A stretch of 64,000 nucleotides of DNA, taken from Variovorax paradoxus. Lineage in GTDB: Bacteria > Pseudomonadota > Gammaproteobacteria > Burkholderiales > Burkholderiaceae_C. The stretch is from contig CP063167.1 in assembly GCA_016806145.1 (NCBI GenBank), positions 678,501 to 742,500 on the forward strand. Reading direction: 5' to 3'. The translations under genes and the position numbers were made by a program. The notes below the pieces were generated by a model, which was given only the letters and a program-made list of their open reading frames with translations, had not been told where the DNA came from and searched no databases. Shown here piece by piece: positions 8,120 to 15,907 of the stretch (positions within the stretch are counted from its first letter, which is position 1; each line of letters opens with the position of its first letter).

Positions 8120-10261
8120 GTGCGCAACTTCTCCCGGCGCGGCCGCGTCAGACCCCACCAAGCCCTCATCGGATCCGGCGTCATGCTGCTCGCCTCGGTC
8201 GCCTCGGCGCAGGACGCCGAGGGCTCGCTGCCGCCCACCACCGTCAGCGACCGCAAGACCATCTCCACCGCCACGCGCCAGGAGGCCGACACGCTGCGGC
8301 TGCCCTTCGCCACCTATTCGGTCGAACGCGCGCAGCTCGACGCGGTGGGCGCCGTCACGCTCGAGGACACGCTGCGCAGCGTGCCGGGCCTGCAGTACGG
8401 CACGCAGGGCAACTACTACTCGCGCTTCGAGACCCGCGGCCTGCGCGACACGCAGGACGTGCTGGTGCTGATGGACGGCGTGCCGCTGCGCCTGCTGCAG
8501 GGCAATGCCGACATCACGCTGATCGCGCCCGACCTGGTCGACCGGCTCGAATTCATCAAGGGCCCGGCCTCGGCGCTCTATGGCAAGAACGCGATCGGCG
8601 GCGTGGCGCAGTTCTTCATGAAGCCCGAGCGCGCGGGCGGCAGCCTCACGGCCACCATCGGCAGCTACGGCCGCCTCGACGGCAGCCTGCGCTACCGCTG
8701 GGACTTCGAGCGCGGCAATCTCTACGTGGGCGTGGCCAACAGCGACTACAACGGCTTTCAGCGCGATGCCGGCCGCGCACAGTCGGCCGTGCTGGTCGGC
8801 GGCGACTTCGCCGTCACGCGCCACTGGACCACCGGCTTCCAGCTCTACGACACGCGCGTGCGCGGCGACCGCGGCTCGATCGTGCCGCTGGTCAACGGCA
8901 AGCCGATCTTCGGCATCACATCGCGCGACAACTACGGCATTCCCGACTCCTACGTCACGGGCGACTACCAGTCGTTCTCGTGGAAGAACCGCTTCGAGCT
9001 CGGCGCCGGCTGGTCGATCAACCACCTGAGCAGCTTCGCGCGCTACAACCGCTTCTTCGCCGGCGGCATCACCATCGTTCCGCCGTCCGCGGCCGTGAGC
9101 AAGGGCTATTCCGAGAGCTACACCGCCGACCGCGGCGTCTACCACGAGCTCGCGGCCACGCACCTGATGGCGGGCAAGGGCTGGAGCAACGAGTTCCAGG
9201 CCGGCTTCAACCTCGAGCGCGGCTGGCAGGGCCTCGACTCGCCGAGCTTCAGCAACGCGCCCACCTACCGCGGGCCGTTCTACGACATCCCCGTGAGCAA
9301 CGTGCGCAACGATCCGCGCGGCGTGCGCGGCAGCATCACCTCCTCGCGCTTCGACCAGGAGGTGCGCAGCGTCTACCTGCAGGACCGCTTCGAGTACGGC
9401 CCGGTCGGCTTCACGCTGGGCGTGCGCCACGACCGCTTCGAGCAGACGCTGGGCCGCACGGGCACGCAGGTGATCTCGGCGCAGCAAGGCAGCCACACCA
9501 GCCCGCGCGCCGGCGTGGACTGGCTGTTCCTGCAGGGCGATGCCTCCTCGCACGCCGTGTTCGCGAACTGGAGCGAAGGCTTCCGGCCGCAGGCGGTGGC
9601 GCTCAACACGCGCGGCGGCGTGATCGTGCCCGACATCCTGCGGCCCGAGATCACGCGCAGCAAGGAAGTCGGCCTGAAGGGACGCGCGGCGGACGACCGC
9701 TGGAGCTACCAGCTCAGCCTGTTCGAGGCCGAGAAGATCGACGGCCAGCGCTCCTACCGCAACGGCCCCGACTCCTTCGTCTTCAGCAACGCGACCTCGC
9801 GCACCAAGGGCATCGAAACGCAGTTGCAGTTCCAGCTCACGCCGCGCTGGAACGGCTACCTGCACTACACCTGGCAGGACGCGCGGCTCAAGGACTTCCA
9901 GACCTACACCGACAGCGGCGCGCGCAGCACCAACTTCGGCGGCTACCGCGTGCGCATGTCGGCCCACAACATCGCGGGTGCGGGCCTGACCTATGCGCAC
10001 GGCGCCTGGGCCGTGACCGGCACCGCGAGCTACGTCGGCAGCCGCTACCTCCGCGACAATGCGGTCAATCCGCAGAAGCTGCCCGGCTACCTGCTGCTCA
10101 ACGTCGCCGTGGCCTATCGCGTCAATCCTTCGCTCACACTGCAGGCCGGGGTGAACAACCTGACGAACAAGTACTACATCGCCGACGACCTGTCGGCGCA
10201 GGAAGCCGGCAACGCCGGTGCACCGAGGACGGTGTTCGCCCGCGCGCGCTACACCTTCTGA
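8120..10261 (+). CDS. btuB: TonB-dependent outer-membrane receptor, probably for cobalamin
   Basis: A 713-residue outer-membrane beta-barrel importer. I place the start at a GTG (8120) with AAGGAAA seven bases upstream. This gives a signal peptide with a basic start, LIGSGVMLLASVASA, and cleavage before QDAEG. The plug domain follows (EDTLRSVPGLQYGTQG, FETRGLRDTQDVLVLMDGVPL, VDRLEFIKGPASALYGKNAIGG). The 22-strand barrel then ends in an aromatic residue, RARYTF. It sits directly behind the B12 riboswitch and three bases before a periplasmic binding protein, so cobalamin or a related corrinoid is the expected cargo. The ligand is inferred from context, since receptor families cannot be told apart by eye. 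Confidence 0.88.
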   Translation: MRNFSRRGRVRPHQALIGSGVMLLASVASAQDAEGSLPPTTVSDRKTISTATRQEADTLRLPFATYSVERAQLDAVGAVTLEDTLRSVPGLQYGTQGNYYSRFETRGLRDTQDVLVLMDGVPLRLLQGNADITLIAPDLVDRLEFIKGPASALYGKNAIGGVAQFFMKPERAGGSLTATIGSYGRLDGSLRYRWDFERGNLYVGVANSDYNGFQRDAGRAQSAVLVGGDFAVTRHWTTGFQLYDTRVRGDRGSIVPLVNGKPIFGITSRDNYGIPDSYVTGDYQSFSWKNRFELGAGWSINHLSSFARYNRFFAGGITIVPPSAAVSKGYSESYTADRGVYHELAATHLMAGKGWSNEFQAGFNLERGWQGLDSPSFSNAPTYRGPFYDIPVSNVRNDPRGVRGSITSSRFDQEVRSVYLQDRFEYGPVGFTLGVRHDRFEQTLGRTGTQVISAQQGSHTSPRAGVDWLFLQGDASSHAVFANWSEGFRPQAVALNTRGGVIVPDILRPEITRSKEVGLKGRAADDRWSYQLSLFEAEKIDGQRSYRNGPDSFVFSNATSRTKGIETQLQFQLTPRWNGYLHYTWQDARLKDFQTYTDSGARSTNFGGYRVRMSAHNIAGAGLTYAHGAWAVTGTASYVGSRYLRDNAVNPQKLPGYLLLNVAVAYRVNPSLTLQAGVNNLTNKYYIADDLSAQEAGNAGAPRTVFARARYTF

Positions 10262-10263
10262 GC

Positions 10264-11175
10264 GTGAACCGGCGCGACGCGATTCTCGGCATGGTGTGCA
10301 TGACGGCCGTTCTGCCCGCGGGCGCCGAGCAGGCGCCCCCGGGCGGCTTCCCGCGCGAGCTCGTCGATGCGCTGGGCCGGCGCGTCGTCGTGCCGCGCGC
10401 GCCGCAGCGCATCGTGGTGGTGTTCCCGAGCAACGTCGAGCTGGCCTGGGCGCTGGGCCTGGCCGACCGCGTGGTGGCCATCGGCGGGCGCGTGCGCTGG
10501 CCCGAGGGCGCGCGCGCCAAGCCCAGCATCGGCGGCGCGCTCGGCTACTCGGCCGAGGCGGTGGCCGCCTTCCAGCCCGACCTGCTCGTGGTCACGCCCT
10601 CGCACCATTCGGCGCTGTCGCTGGTCGATGCCTTCGACCGCGCGAAGCTCCCGTGCGTGGTGCTCGCGCATCCCGACCTGCCCTCGGTGTTCCGCAACAT
10701 CGACCTGCTCGGGCGCGCGACGGGTGCCGACGAACAGGCCCGCCGGGTGCGCGAGGACATGCAGGCGCGGCTGGCCGCGATCGAGCGCCGGCTCGAGGGC
10801 GCGCCGCGCCGCAGCGTCTATTTCGAAACGGCGGCCGCCGCGCGCGGCGCCTTCCAGACCGTGGGCACGGGCCACTATGCCAACGACGCGCTGGGCTGGG
10901 CCGGCGGACGCAACGTGTTCGCCGACCTGCAGGGCGCGGCCCAGGTCAGCGCCGAAGCGATCTTCGCGCGCGACCCCGACGTGATCGTCTCGCTGCAGCA
11001 GGTGCCGCGCGATCCGGCGCTGATCGGCCAGCGCCCCGGCTGGCACACGCTGCGCGCCGTGCGCACGAACCGCGTGGTCGTGCTCGAGCGCGGCCACAAG
11101 CTGATTCCCGGCCCGCGCCAGATCGAGGCGGTCGAGCAGTACGCACGCGCGCTGCATCCGGAGCGCTTCGCATGA
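10264..11175 (+). CDS. btuF: Periplasmic corrinoid-binding protein of ABC transporter (BtuF-like)
   Basis: A 303-residue protein beginning with GTG two bases after the receptor's stop codon. The N-terminus (VNRRDAILGMVCMTAVLPAGA) is a Sec-type signal with twin-Arg-like RRD. The mature part has the class III binding-protein fold: DALGRRVVVPRAPQRIVVVFPSNVELAWALGL, then AVAAFQPDLLVV, and a C-terminal lobe with DPDVIVSL. These are the metal-chelate/B12 (Fe-B12) binding-protein hallmarks. It should hand the ligand to the permease encoded next, whose ATG overlaps its stop by four bases. Confidence 0.85.
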   Translation: MNRRDAILGMVCMTAVLPAGAEQAPPGGFPRELVDALGRRVVVPRAPQRIVVVFPSNVELAWALGLADRVVAIGGRVRWPEGARAKPSIGGALGYSAEAVAAFQPDLLVVTPSHHSALSLVDAFDRAKLPCVVLAHPDLPSVFRNIDLLGRATGADEQARRVREDMQARLAAIERRLEGAPRRSVYFETAAAARGAFQTVGTGHYANDALGWAGGRNVFADLQGAAQVSAEAIFARDPDVIVSLQQVPRDPALIGQRPGWHTLRAVRTNRVVVLERGHKLIPGPRQIEAVEQYARALHPERFA

Positions 11176-12173
11176 GGCACGCCACCGACGGCCGACGCGC
11201 ATCGGCGACCACGGTCTGGCTCGTGCTGCTCCTGCTGCTGGCCGCGGCCGTGGTGCTCGCGCTGAGCGTGGGTGCCGCCACGGTCTGGCCCACCCAGTGG
11301 TGGGGCAGCGACACCCTGCAGGCCGAACTGGTGCGCGTGTGGCGCGCGCCGCGCGTGGCCGGGGCCTTCTTCGTCGGCGCCTGCCTGTCGCTGGCGGGCC
11401 TGGTGTTCCAGGGCGTGTTCCGCAATCCGCTGGCCGAACCCTACCTGCTCGGCAGCGCCAGCGGCGCAGCCGTGGGCGCCGCGGTCTCGCTGCTGCTGCC
11501 GGCGCTGGTGCCCACCGCGCTGAGCCTGCCGGTGCTGGCCTTCGCGGGCGCCTGGGGCGCGAGCTGGCTGGTGCTGCTGGCCGGCAGGCTCGGCGGTGGC
11601 TGGCAGAGCAACCGCCTGCTGCTCGCCGGCGTCGGCCTGGCCGCGATCCTGGCCGCCCTGCGCAGCCTCATCGTGATCGTGTTCGGCGACGAGTCGACCA
11701 ACCTGCGCGCCATCATCTCGTGGCAGCTCGGTGGCGTGCAGACGCCCACGAGCGGCGAGATCGCCGTGCTCGCGCCCGTGCTGCTGGTGCTGGTGCTGCT
11801 GGTGCGCGCGCTGGGCCGCGGCCTCGACGCGCTCGGCCTGGGCGAGGACACGGCCCATGCGATGGGCGTGCGCGCCGCCTCCTTCTCGGCCCGTGCCGTG
11901 CTCGTGGCCTCGCTCGCGACCGCACTGGCCGTGAGCTGGGGCGGCCTGATCGGCTTCGTGGGCCTGATCGTGCCGCACGTGATGCGCTGGTGGATCGGCC
12001 CGCTGCATGCGCGGCTCACCGTTCCATGCGCCATCGCGGGCGGCGGCCTCATGGTGCTGGTGGATGCACTGGCGCGCTCGGCCATGGCCCCGAGCGAGAT
12101 CCCCGCGGGCCTGCTGACGGCGCTGATCGGCGGCCCCTTCTTCCTCGCGCTGCTGCTGTGGAGGCGCGGATGA
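11172..12173 (+). CDS. btuC: FecCD/BtuC-family ABC permease
   Basis: A 333-residue inner-membrane permease with about ten hydrophobic helices. Family landmarks are WRAPRVAGAFFVGACLSLAGLVFQGVFRNPLAEPYLLGSASGA in the first third, WQLGG near 180, and GLIGFVGLIVPHVMRWWIG, the coupling-helix region that contacts the ATPase. The ATG overlaps the preceding stop (ATGA) and its own stop overlaps the next ATG, so the three transporter genes are translationally coupled. It forms the channel of the corrinoid importer. Confidence 0.9.
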   Translation: MRHATDGRRASATTVWLVLLLLLAAAVVLALSVGAATVWPTQWWGSDTLQAELVRVWRAPRVAGAFFVGACLSLAGLVFQGVFRNPLAEPYLLGSASGAAVGAAVSLLLPALVPTALSLPVLAFAGAWGASWLVLLAGRLGGGWQSNRLLLAGVGLAAILAALRSLIVIVFGDESTNLRAIISWQLGGVQTPTSGEIAVLAPVLLVLVLLVRALGRGLDALGLGEDTAHAMGVRAASFSARAVLVASLATALAVSWGGLIGFVGLIVPHVMRWWIGPLHARLTVPCAIAGGGLMVLVDALARSAMAPSEIPAGLLTALIGGPFFLALLLWRRG

Positions 12174-12910
12174 CGGCCGACGCCCTGCGCCTCGACGGCC
12201 TGCGGGTGCAGGCCTCGGGTCGCACCCTGCTCGACGGCATCGACCTTGCGATCCCCGAGCGCGGCCTGTTCGGCATCGTCGGCCCCAACGGCTCGGGCAA
12301 GACCACGCTGCTGCGCGCCGCGCTCGGGCTGGTGCGCCCGCGCGAGGGCCGCATCGCGCTGCTCGGGCGCGCGCTCGACCAATGGAAACCGGCCGAGCTC
12401 GCGCGCCACCTCGGCTATGTCGCGCAGCACGGCGAGAGCCATTGGGACCTGACGGTGCGCGAGATGCTGCAGCTGCAGCGCCCGGGCCGCGCGCCCGATC
12501 CCGCGCTGGTCGCGCGCTTCGAGCTCGACGCGCTGATCGACCGGCGCCATGCCTCGCTGTCGGGCGGCGAGCGTGCCCGCGTCGGCGTGGCGCGCGCGCT
12601 CGCGCACGACCCGCGTCTGCTGGTGGCCGACGAACCCGCGGCCCACCTCGACATCCCGCACCACCACCGCCTGATGGCCCTGCTGCGCGACAGCGCACGC
12701 ACGCGCGCCGTGCTCGTGGTGCTGCATGACCTGCATGTGGCCAGCACCTGGTGCGACCAGCTCGCGCTGCTCGGCCAGGGCCGGCTGGTGGCGACCGGAT
12801 CGCCCGACGAGGTGCTGCGCGACGAGCGCCTGGCGCAGGCCTATGGCCCGGGCATCGCCGCCTTCTCTAGCGGCGGCCTGCGCTTCTTCACGGCCGCGCC
12901 CGCGCCATGA
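12170..12910 (+). CDS. btuD: ABC transporter ATPase for corrinoid import
   Basis: A 246-residue nucleotide-binding subunit. Walker A is GPNGSGKTT near residue 40, the Q-loop is in YVAQHGESHWDLTV, the signature is LSGGERARV, Walker B is LLVADEPAAHLD and the switch His is in VVLHDLHVA. It belongs to the iron-chelate/B12 subgroup and would power the permease encoded upstream at the cytoplasmic face. Its start overlaps the permease stop and its stop overlaps the next start by four bases. Confidence 0.92.
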   Translation: MTADALRLDGLRVQASGRTLLDGIDLAIPERGLFGIVGPNGSGKTTLLRAALGLVRPREGRIALLGRALDQWKPAELARHLGYVAQHGESHWDLTVREMLQLQRPGRAPDPALVARFELDALIDRRHASLSGGERARVGVARALAHDPRLLVADEPAAHLDIPHHHRLMALLRDSARTRAVLVVLHDLHVASTWCDQLALLGQGRLVATGSPDEVLRDERLAQAYGPGIAAFSSGGLRFFTAAPAP

Positions 12911-13935
12911 CGGCATCGGCATTGCGCATCGACCTGGCCGGCTGGTCGCGCGAGGCCACGCTCGGACCGTCGCGCGAGTTCTTCGCGTTCTTCGAGGAGG
13001 CCGAACGGCTGGGCTTCGAAAGTGCGTGGTTCCATGAATTCCGCCTGCTGGCCGAGGGCGGCCCCTACCCCTCGCCGCTGCTGCTGGCGGCCGCATTGCT
13101 CGCGCGCACCGAACGCCTGCGCATCGGCGTCTCGGCGCTGGTGGTGCCGCTGCACCATCCGCTGCTGCTGGCCGAGGAGATCGCGCAGCTGGGGTTGCAG
13201 AGCGATGGCCGCTTCGACGCGGGATTGGGGCGTGGCACCGACGCATCCACGCTGCGCGCGCTCGAGATCAATCCGCAGCAGACGCGCGAGCGCTTCGCGC
13301 AGGGCTGCCGCCTGGTGATCGCGGCCCTGCGCGGCGAAAGCGTGTCGTCGAACGAAGGCCCCTGGCGCTTCGATGCGCAGCAGATCCGCCACCTCTCGAC
13401 CTCGGCGCCGCCGCTGTACATCGCGGGCTCGACCGAAGAGACGATGCGCTTCGCCGTCACGGAGGACCTGCCGCTGCTGCTGAGCCTGGAGCCACCGGAG
13501 CCGGCGCAGCTCGCGCATGTGGAGGCGGCCTTCGCTTCGCTCGGCGGTGAAGCGGTGGCGTCGCGACATGCTTCATTGCTGGCGCGCTCCTCGCTCTCAC
13601 GCTACGTCTGCATCGGTGCGACCTTGGCCGAGGCACGGCAGCAGTTCGACGAGCTGCTGCCCCTGCTCCACCGCCGGCGCGAGCATTTCGCGATCCTGCG
13701 CGGGCAGGCCCCCGGCACCTTGGCGATGCGCGATCCCGCCGAGGTGCTGCGCACGCAGGCGATCGTCGGCGATCCGGCTTCGTGCCTGGAACAGATACAG
13801 GCGCTCACCGCGCGCACGGGCATCCGGCAACTGCGCTGCGTCTTCAATGGCAACGGCGTGCTCGATCGCGCGGCGGCCTTGCGCGGAATGCGGTTGTTCG
13901 CGCAGGAGGTGCTGCCGACGCTCAAGCGGGGCTGA
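12907..13935 (+). CDS. LLM-class (luciferase-like) flavin-dependent oxidoreductase
   Basis: A 342-residue TIM-barrel flavoenzyme of the bacterial-luciferase superfamily. Visible features are the N-terminal FFEEAERLGFESAWFHEFR, the strand TERLRIGVSALVVPLHHPLLLAEEIAQL and the phosphate-binding region GRFDAGLGRGT. The C-terminal segment is GDPASCLEQIQALTARTGIRQL. These enzymes use reduced FMN (or F420) to oxidise or monooxygenate small substrates. The ATG overlaps the ATPase stop (ATGA), so it is coupled to the B12-uptake genes. That placement is unusual and its role there is unknown. Confidence 0.85.
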   Translation: MTASALRIDLAGWSREATLGPSREFFAFFEEAERLGFESAWFHEFRLLAEGGPYPSPLLLAAALLARTERLRIGVSALVVPLHHPLLLAEEIAQLGLQSDGRFDAGLGRGTDASTLRALEINPQQTRERFAQGCRLVIAALRGESVSSNEGPWRFDAQQIRHLSTSAPPLYIAGSTEETMRFAVTEDLPLLLSLEPPEPAQLAHVEAAFASLGGEAVASRHASLLARSSLSRYVCIGATLAEARQQFDELLPLLHRRREHFAILRGQAPGTLAMRDPAEVLRTQAIVGDPASCLEQIQALTARTGIRQLRCVFNGNGVLDRAAALRGMRLFAQEVLPTLKRG

Positions 13936-13981
13936 AGGAAGCGCCTTATCCTCCCGCGAGCCCACTCCTCCGGTACCTCGC

Positions 13982-14815
13982 ATGTCCGCTTCGCCTTTCA
14001 CCTCCGACGACCTCGCGTTCCTCGGATCGCTTCTCGCCAACGCCGCGCGCGAGGAAATCATGCCGCGCTTCCGCACGCTCCACGCCGTCGACCGCCGGCG
14101 CAAGACCTCGTCCTTCGACATCGTGACCGATGCCGACGAGGCCTGCGAGGCGGCGGTGCTCACGGCCTTGCGCGCGCGCCATCCCGAGGCCGTGCTGATC
14201 GGCGAGGAGGCCTGCGCGCGCGATCCGGGATTGCTCGAAGCCATCGATGACGCAGTCCTCGCGTTCATCGTCGACCCGCTCGACGGCACCAAGAATTTCG
14301 CGAGCGGCCTGCCCCTGTTCGGCACGATGGCCTCCGTGACGGTGCGCGGCGAAGTGGTCGCCGCGGCGATCCACGACCCCGTGCGCGCCGACACGGCCTT
14401 CGCGATCCGCGGTGAAGGCGCGTGGATCGAATCCGCCTCGGGCGCGAATCGGCGACTGCAAGTCGCGCCGGCCGTGCCCGTCGAGCAGATGGAAGCCATC
14501 GTCGGCACGAACTTCCTGCCCGAGCCGCTTCGCAGCGAAGTCAACGCGCGGCTGTCGCGCCTGGGCATGACCAACTGGTTCCGCTGCGCCGCGCACGAGT
14601 ACCGGCTCGCGGCCGCGGGCGACATCGACGCCCTGTTCTACAACAAGCTCATGCCCTGGGACCATGCCGCGGGCTGGCTGCTGCATCGCGAAGCAGGCGG
14701 CTACGCGGCGCATCACGACGGCTCGGCCTACCGGGCCGCCCATCGGACCGGTGGACTGATCTGCGCTGTCGATCGCGCCCGCTTCGACGCGGTGCGTGCG
14801 GCCTTGCTCGGCTGA
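13982..14815 (+). CDS. Inositol-monophosphatase-family phosphatase
   Basis: A 277-residue member of the Li+-sensitive Mg-dependent phosphatase fold. Metal-binding residues are seen in GEEA (Glu75-Glu76), DPLDGT (Asp98, Asp101) and the C-terminal PWDHAAGWLL near residue 222. Family members act on inositol phosphates, 3'-phosphoadenosine phosphate, histidinol phosphate or fructose bisphosphate; the sequence does not decide which. It starts 46 bases after the flavin enzyme and is probably the last gene of the B12-uptake transcript, though an independent promoter is possible. Confidence 0.88.
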   Translation: MSASPFTSDDLAFLGSLLANAAREEIMPRFRTLHAVDRRRKTSSFDIVTDADEACEAAVLTALRARHPEAVLIGEEACARDPGLLEAIDDAVLAFIVDPLDGTKNFASGLPLFGTMASVTVRGEVVAAAIHDPVRADTAFAIRGEGAWIESASGANRRLQVAPAVPVEQMEAIVGTNFLPEPLRSEVNARLSRLGMTNWFRCAAHEYRLAAAGDIDALFYNKLMPWDHAAGWLLHREAGGYAAHHDGSAYRAAHRTGGLICAVDRARFDAVRAALLG

Positions 14816-14890
14816 TTCGCAAGGTACGCCTCGGCAAGGCTCGGGAGGCTGCCGGCGGTCGTGACCTTCCTGCGTGGCCCGCCGGCCCCT

Positions 14891-15268
14891 TCACCGATTT
14901 CGCTCGCGTTCCTTCGATTCCGAGGACGGAACCGGCCGCGCCGACGATCCCTGGGCGCTGCGCCCATTGTCCGAAGGCGCGGTGTCCTGAGGATTGGTGC
15001 GCGTCAGCCCGCCGTTCGGACCGCCGCCGGGTGGGCGGTTCTGGCCGGTGCGCGCCTCGACGGGACCGTGCTCGCTGCTCAATGGCTCGGTGCCGCGTCC
15101 CGTGTCGACACGTGGACCCGTGGCGCCCTGAGCCTTGGGCGTGGAACCCCCCGCAGCCGGAGCGACCGATCCCTTCGGATTTCCGGTGGACGATTGCTGC
15201 GCGATCGCGAACGGTGTTGCAAGAGCCAGCGAGATCGAAATAAGAGCAAGCGGTTTTCGAATGAGCAT
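14891..15268 (-). CDS. Small secreted Gly/Pro/Ser-rich protein
   Basis: A 125-residue protein I do not recognise. A clear signal peptide (MLIRKPLALISISLALATPFAIA, cut before QQ) precedes about 100 residues of low-complexity, disordered-looking sequence rich in Gly, Pro, Ser, Thr, Asn and Gln, with no Cys. A GGAGG lies seven bases before the ATG. It is convergent with the phosphatase gene. A similar architecture, signal peptide plus Gly/Ser/Asn/Gln-rich tail, is encoded at 63421-63759. Function unknown; probably periplasmic or exported. Confidence 0.7.
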   Translation of the reverse strand: MLIRKPLALISISLALATPFAIAQQSSTGNPKGSVAPAAGGSTPKAQGATGPRVDTGRGTEPLSSEHGPVEARTGQNRPPGGGPNGGLTRTNPQDTAPSDNGRSAQGSSARPVPSSESKERERNR

Positions 15269-15376
15269 GCCGGGCCTCCAGAAAGAGATCGATTCTTGGA
15301 GCCTGCGACGGCACGCACGTAGGACAAGCGCGTTCCTGCTCGCGAATAAGAAAGCCGAATGCGCAGGTCCCCAAGC

Positions 15377-15586
15377 TCAGCGCTTGCCGGCCTCGTCCGT
15401 CCGCTCGGCATTGGTGGTGCTGCGCGATCCCTTGAGATGGAGTTCGATGTCCGAGGCGTTCGAGCCGACGGCGCGGATGGCTTCCTCGACCTGCTCGTGC
15501 GTGGCGTCGAGCTTGCGGGCCAGTTCCGCGATGTCCGAAGCGCTCTTCGAATCGATGGTCTGGGTTGGCGGGTTGGTGGATGTCAT
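15377..15586 (-). CDS. DUF3606-type small protein
   Basis: A 69-residue acidic cytoplasmic protein with an AGGAGA ribosome site. The core, ELARKLDATHEQVEEAIRAVGSNASDIELHL, matches the pattern of DUF3606 proteins: a helix, then xxLxxTxEQLxxAVxxVGxxxxxVxxxL. These occur in multiple copies in Proteobacteria, often near stress genes. No biochemical role is established. The neighbouring genes (SOD-propeller, catalase, small secreted protein) fit a stress-related setting. Confidence 0.75.
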   Translation of the reverse strand: MTSTNPPTQTIDSKSASDIAELARKLDATHEQVEEAIRAVGSNASDIELHLKGSRSTTNAERTDEAGKR

Positions 15587-15636
15587 GGTGTCTCCTGCAA
15601 AAAAAAGATGGACGAAAAGTTCTGCCGGGCAGATTC

Positions 15637-15873
15637 CTAGGCTTGCCCCTGCCCGTCACCCGTGCGGTCATGAACCCACCGCATGGCTTGTTGCTGGCCG
15701 TGTCGTAGCGCTTCTTCGGGGGTCGCGTAGGGATCGGCGTCCTGGGGCAGCCGCGTTGCCTGGTCGGGCTGCGCCATCCAGTCCACTGCGACCTGGTATT
15801 GCCCGCGCGGGTCCGGCTCGAGCACCAGCCGGAACGCGTGGCCGCTGTAGACAAAAGCATGTTCGTTGGTCAT
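15637..15873 (-). CDS. Hypothetical 78-residue protein
   Basis: I do not recognise this protein. It is preceded by GGAGATCCGA directly before the ATG, a strong ribosome site. The sequence pairs a beta-rich N-terminus (FVYSGHAFRLVLEPDPRGQYQVAVDW) with a short helix (TPEEALRHGQQQAMRWV). It is soluble, with no signal peptide or Cys. It is 34 bases beyond the SOD-propeller gene on the same strand, so it may be co-transcribed with it. Confidence 0.6.
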   Translation of the reverse strand: MTNEHAFVYSGHAFRLVLEPDPRGQYQVAVDWMAQPDQATRLPQDADPYATPEEALRHGQQQAMRWVHDRTGDGQGQA

Positions 15874-15907
15874 TCGGATCTCCAGGAAGTCGGGACTTGC
15901 AGCCGCG

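Noticed and set aside
14851..14886. GCCGGCG/CGCCGGC inverted repeat after the phosphatase gene
   Set aside because: The stem is only seven GC pairs with a loop of about 20 bases and no T-run; such pairs are expected by chance at this base composition.
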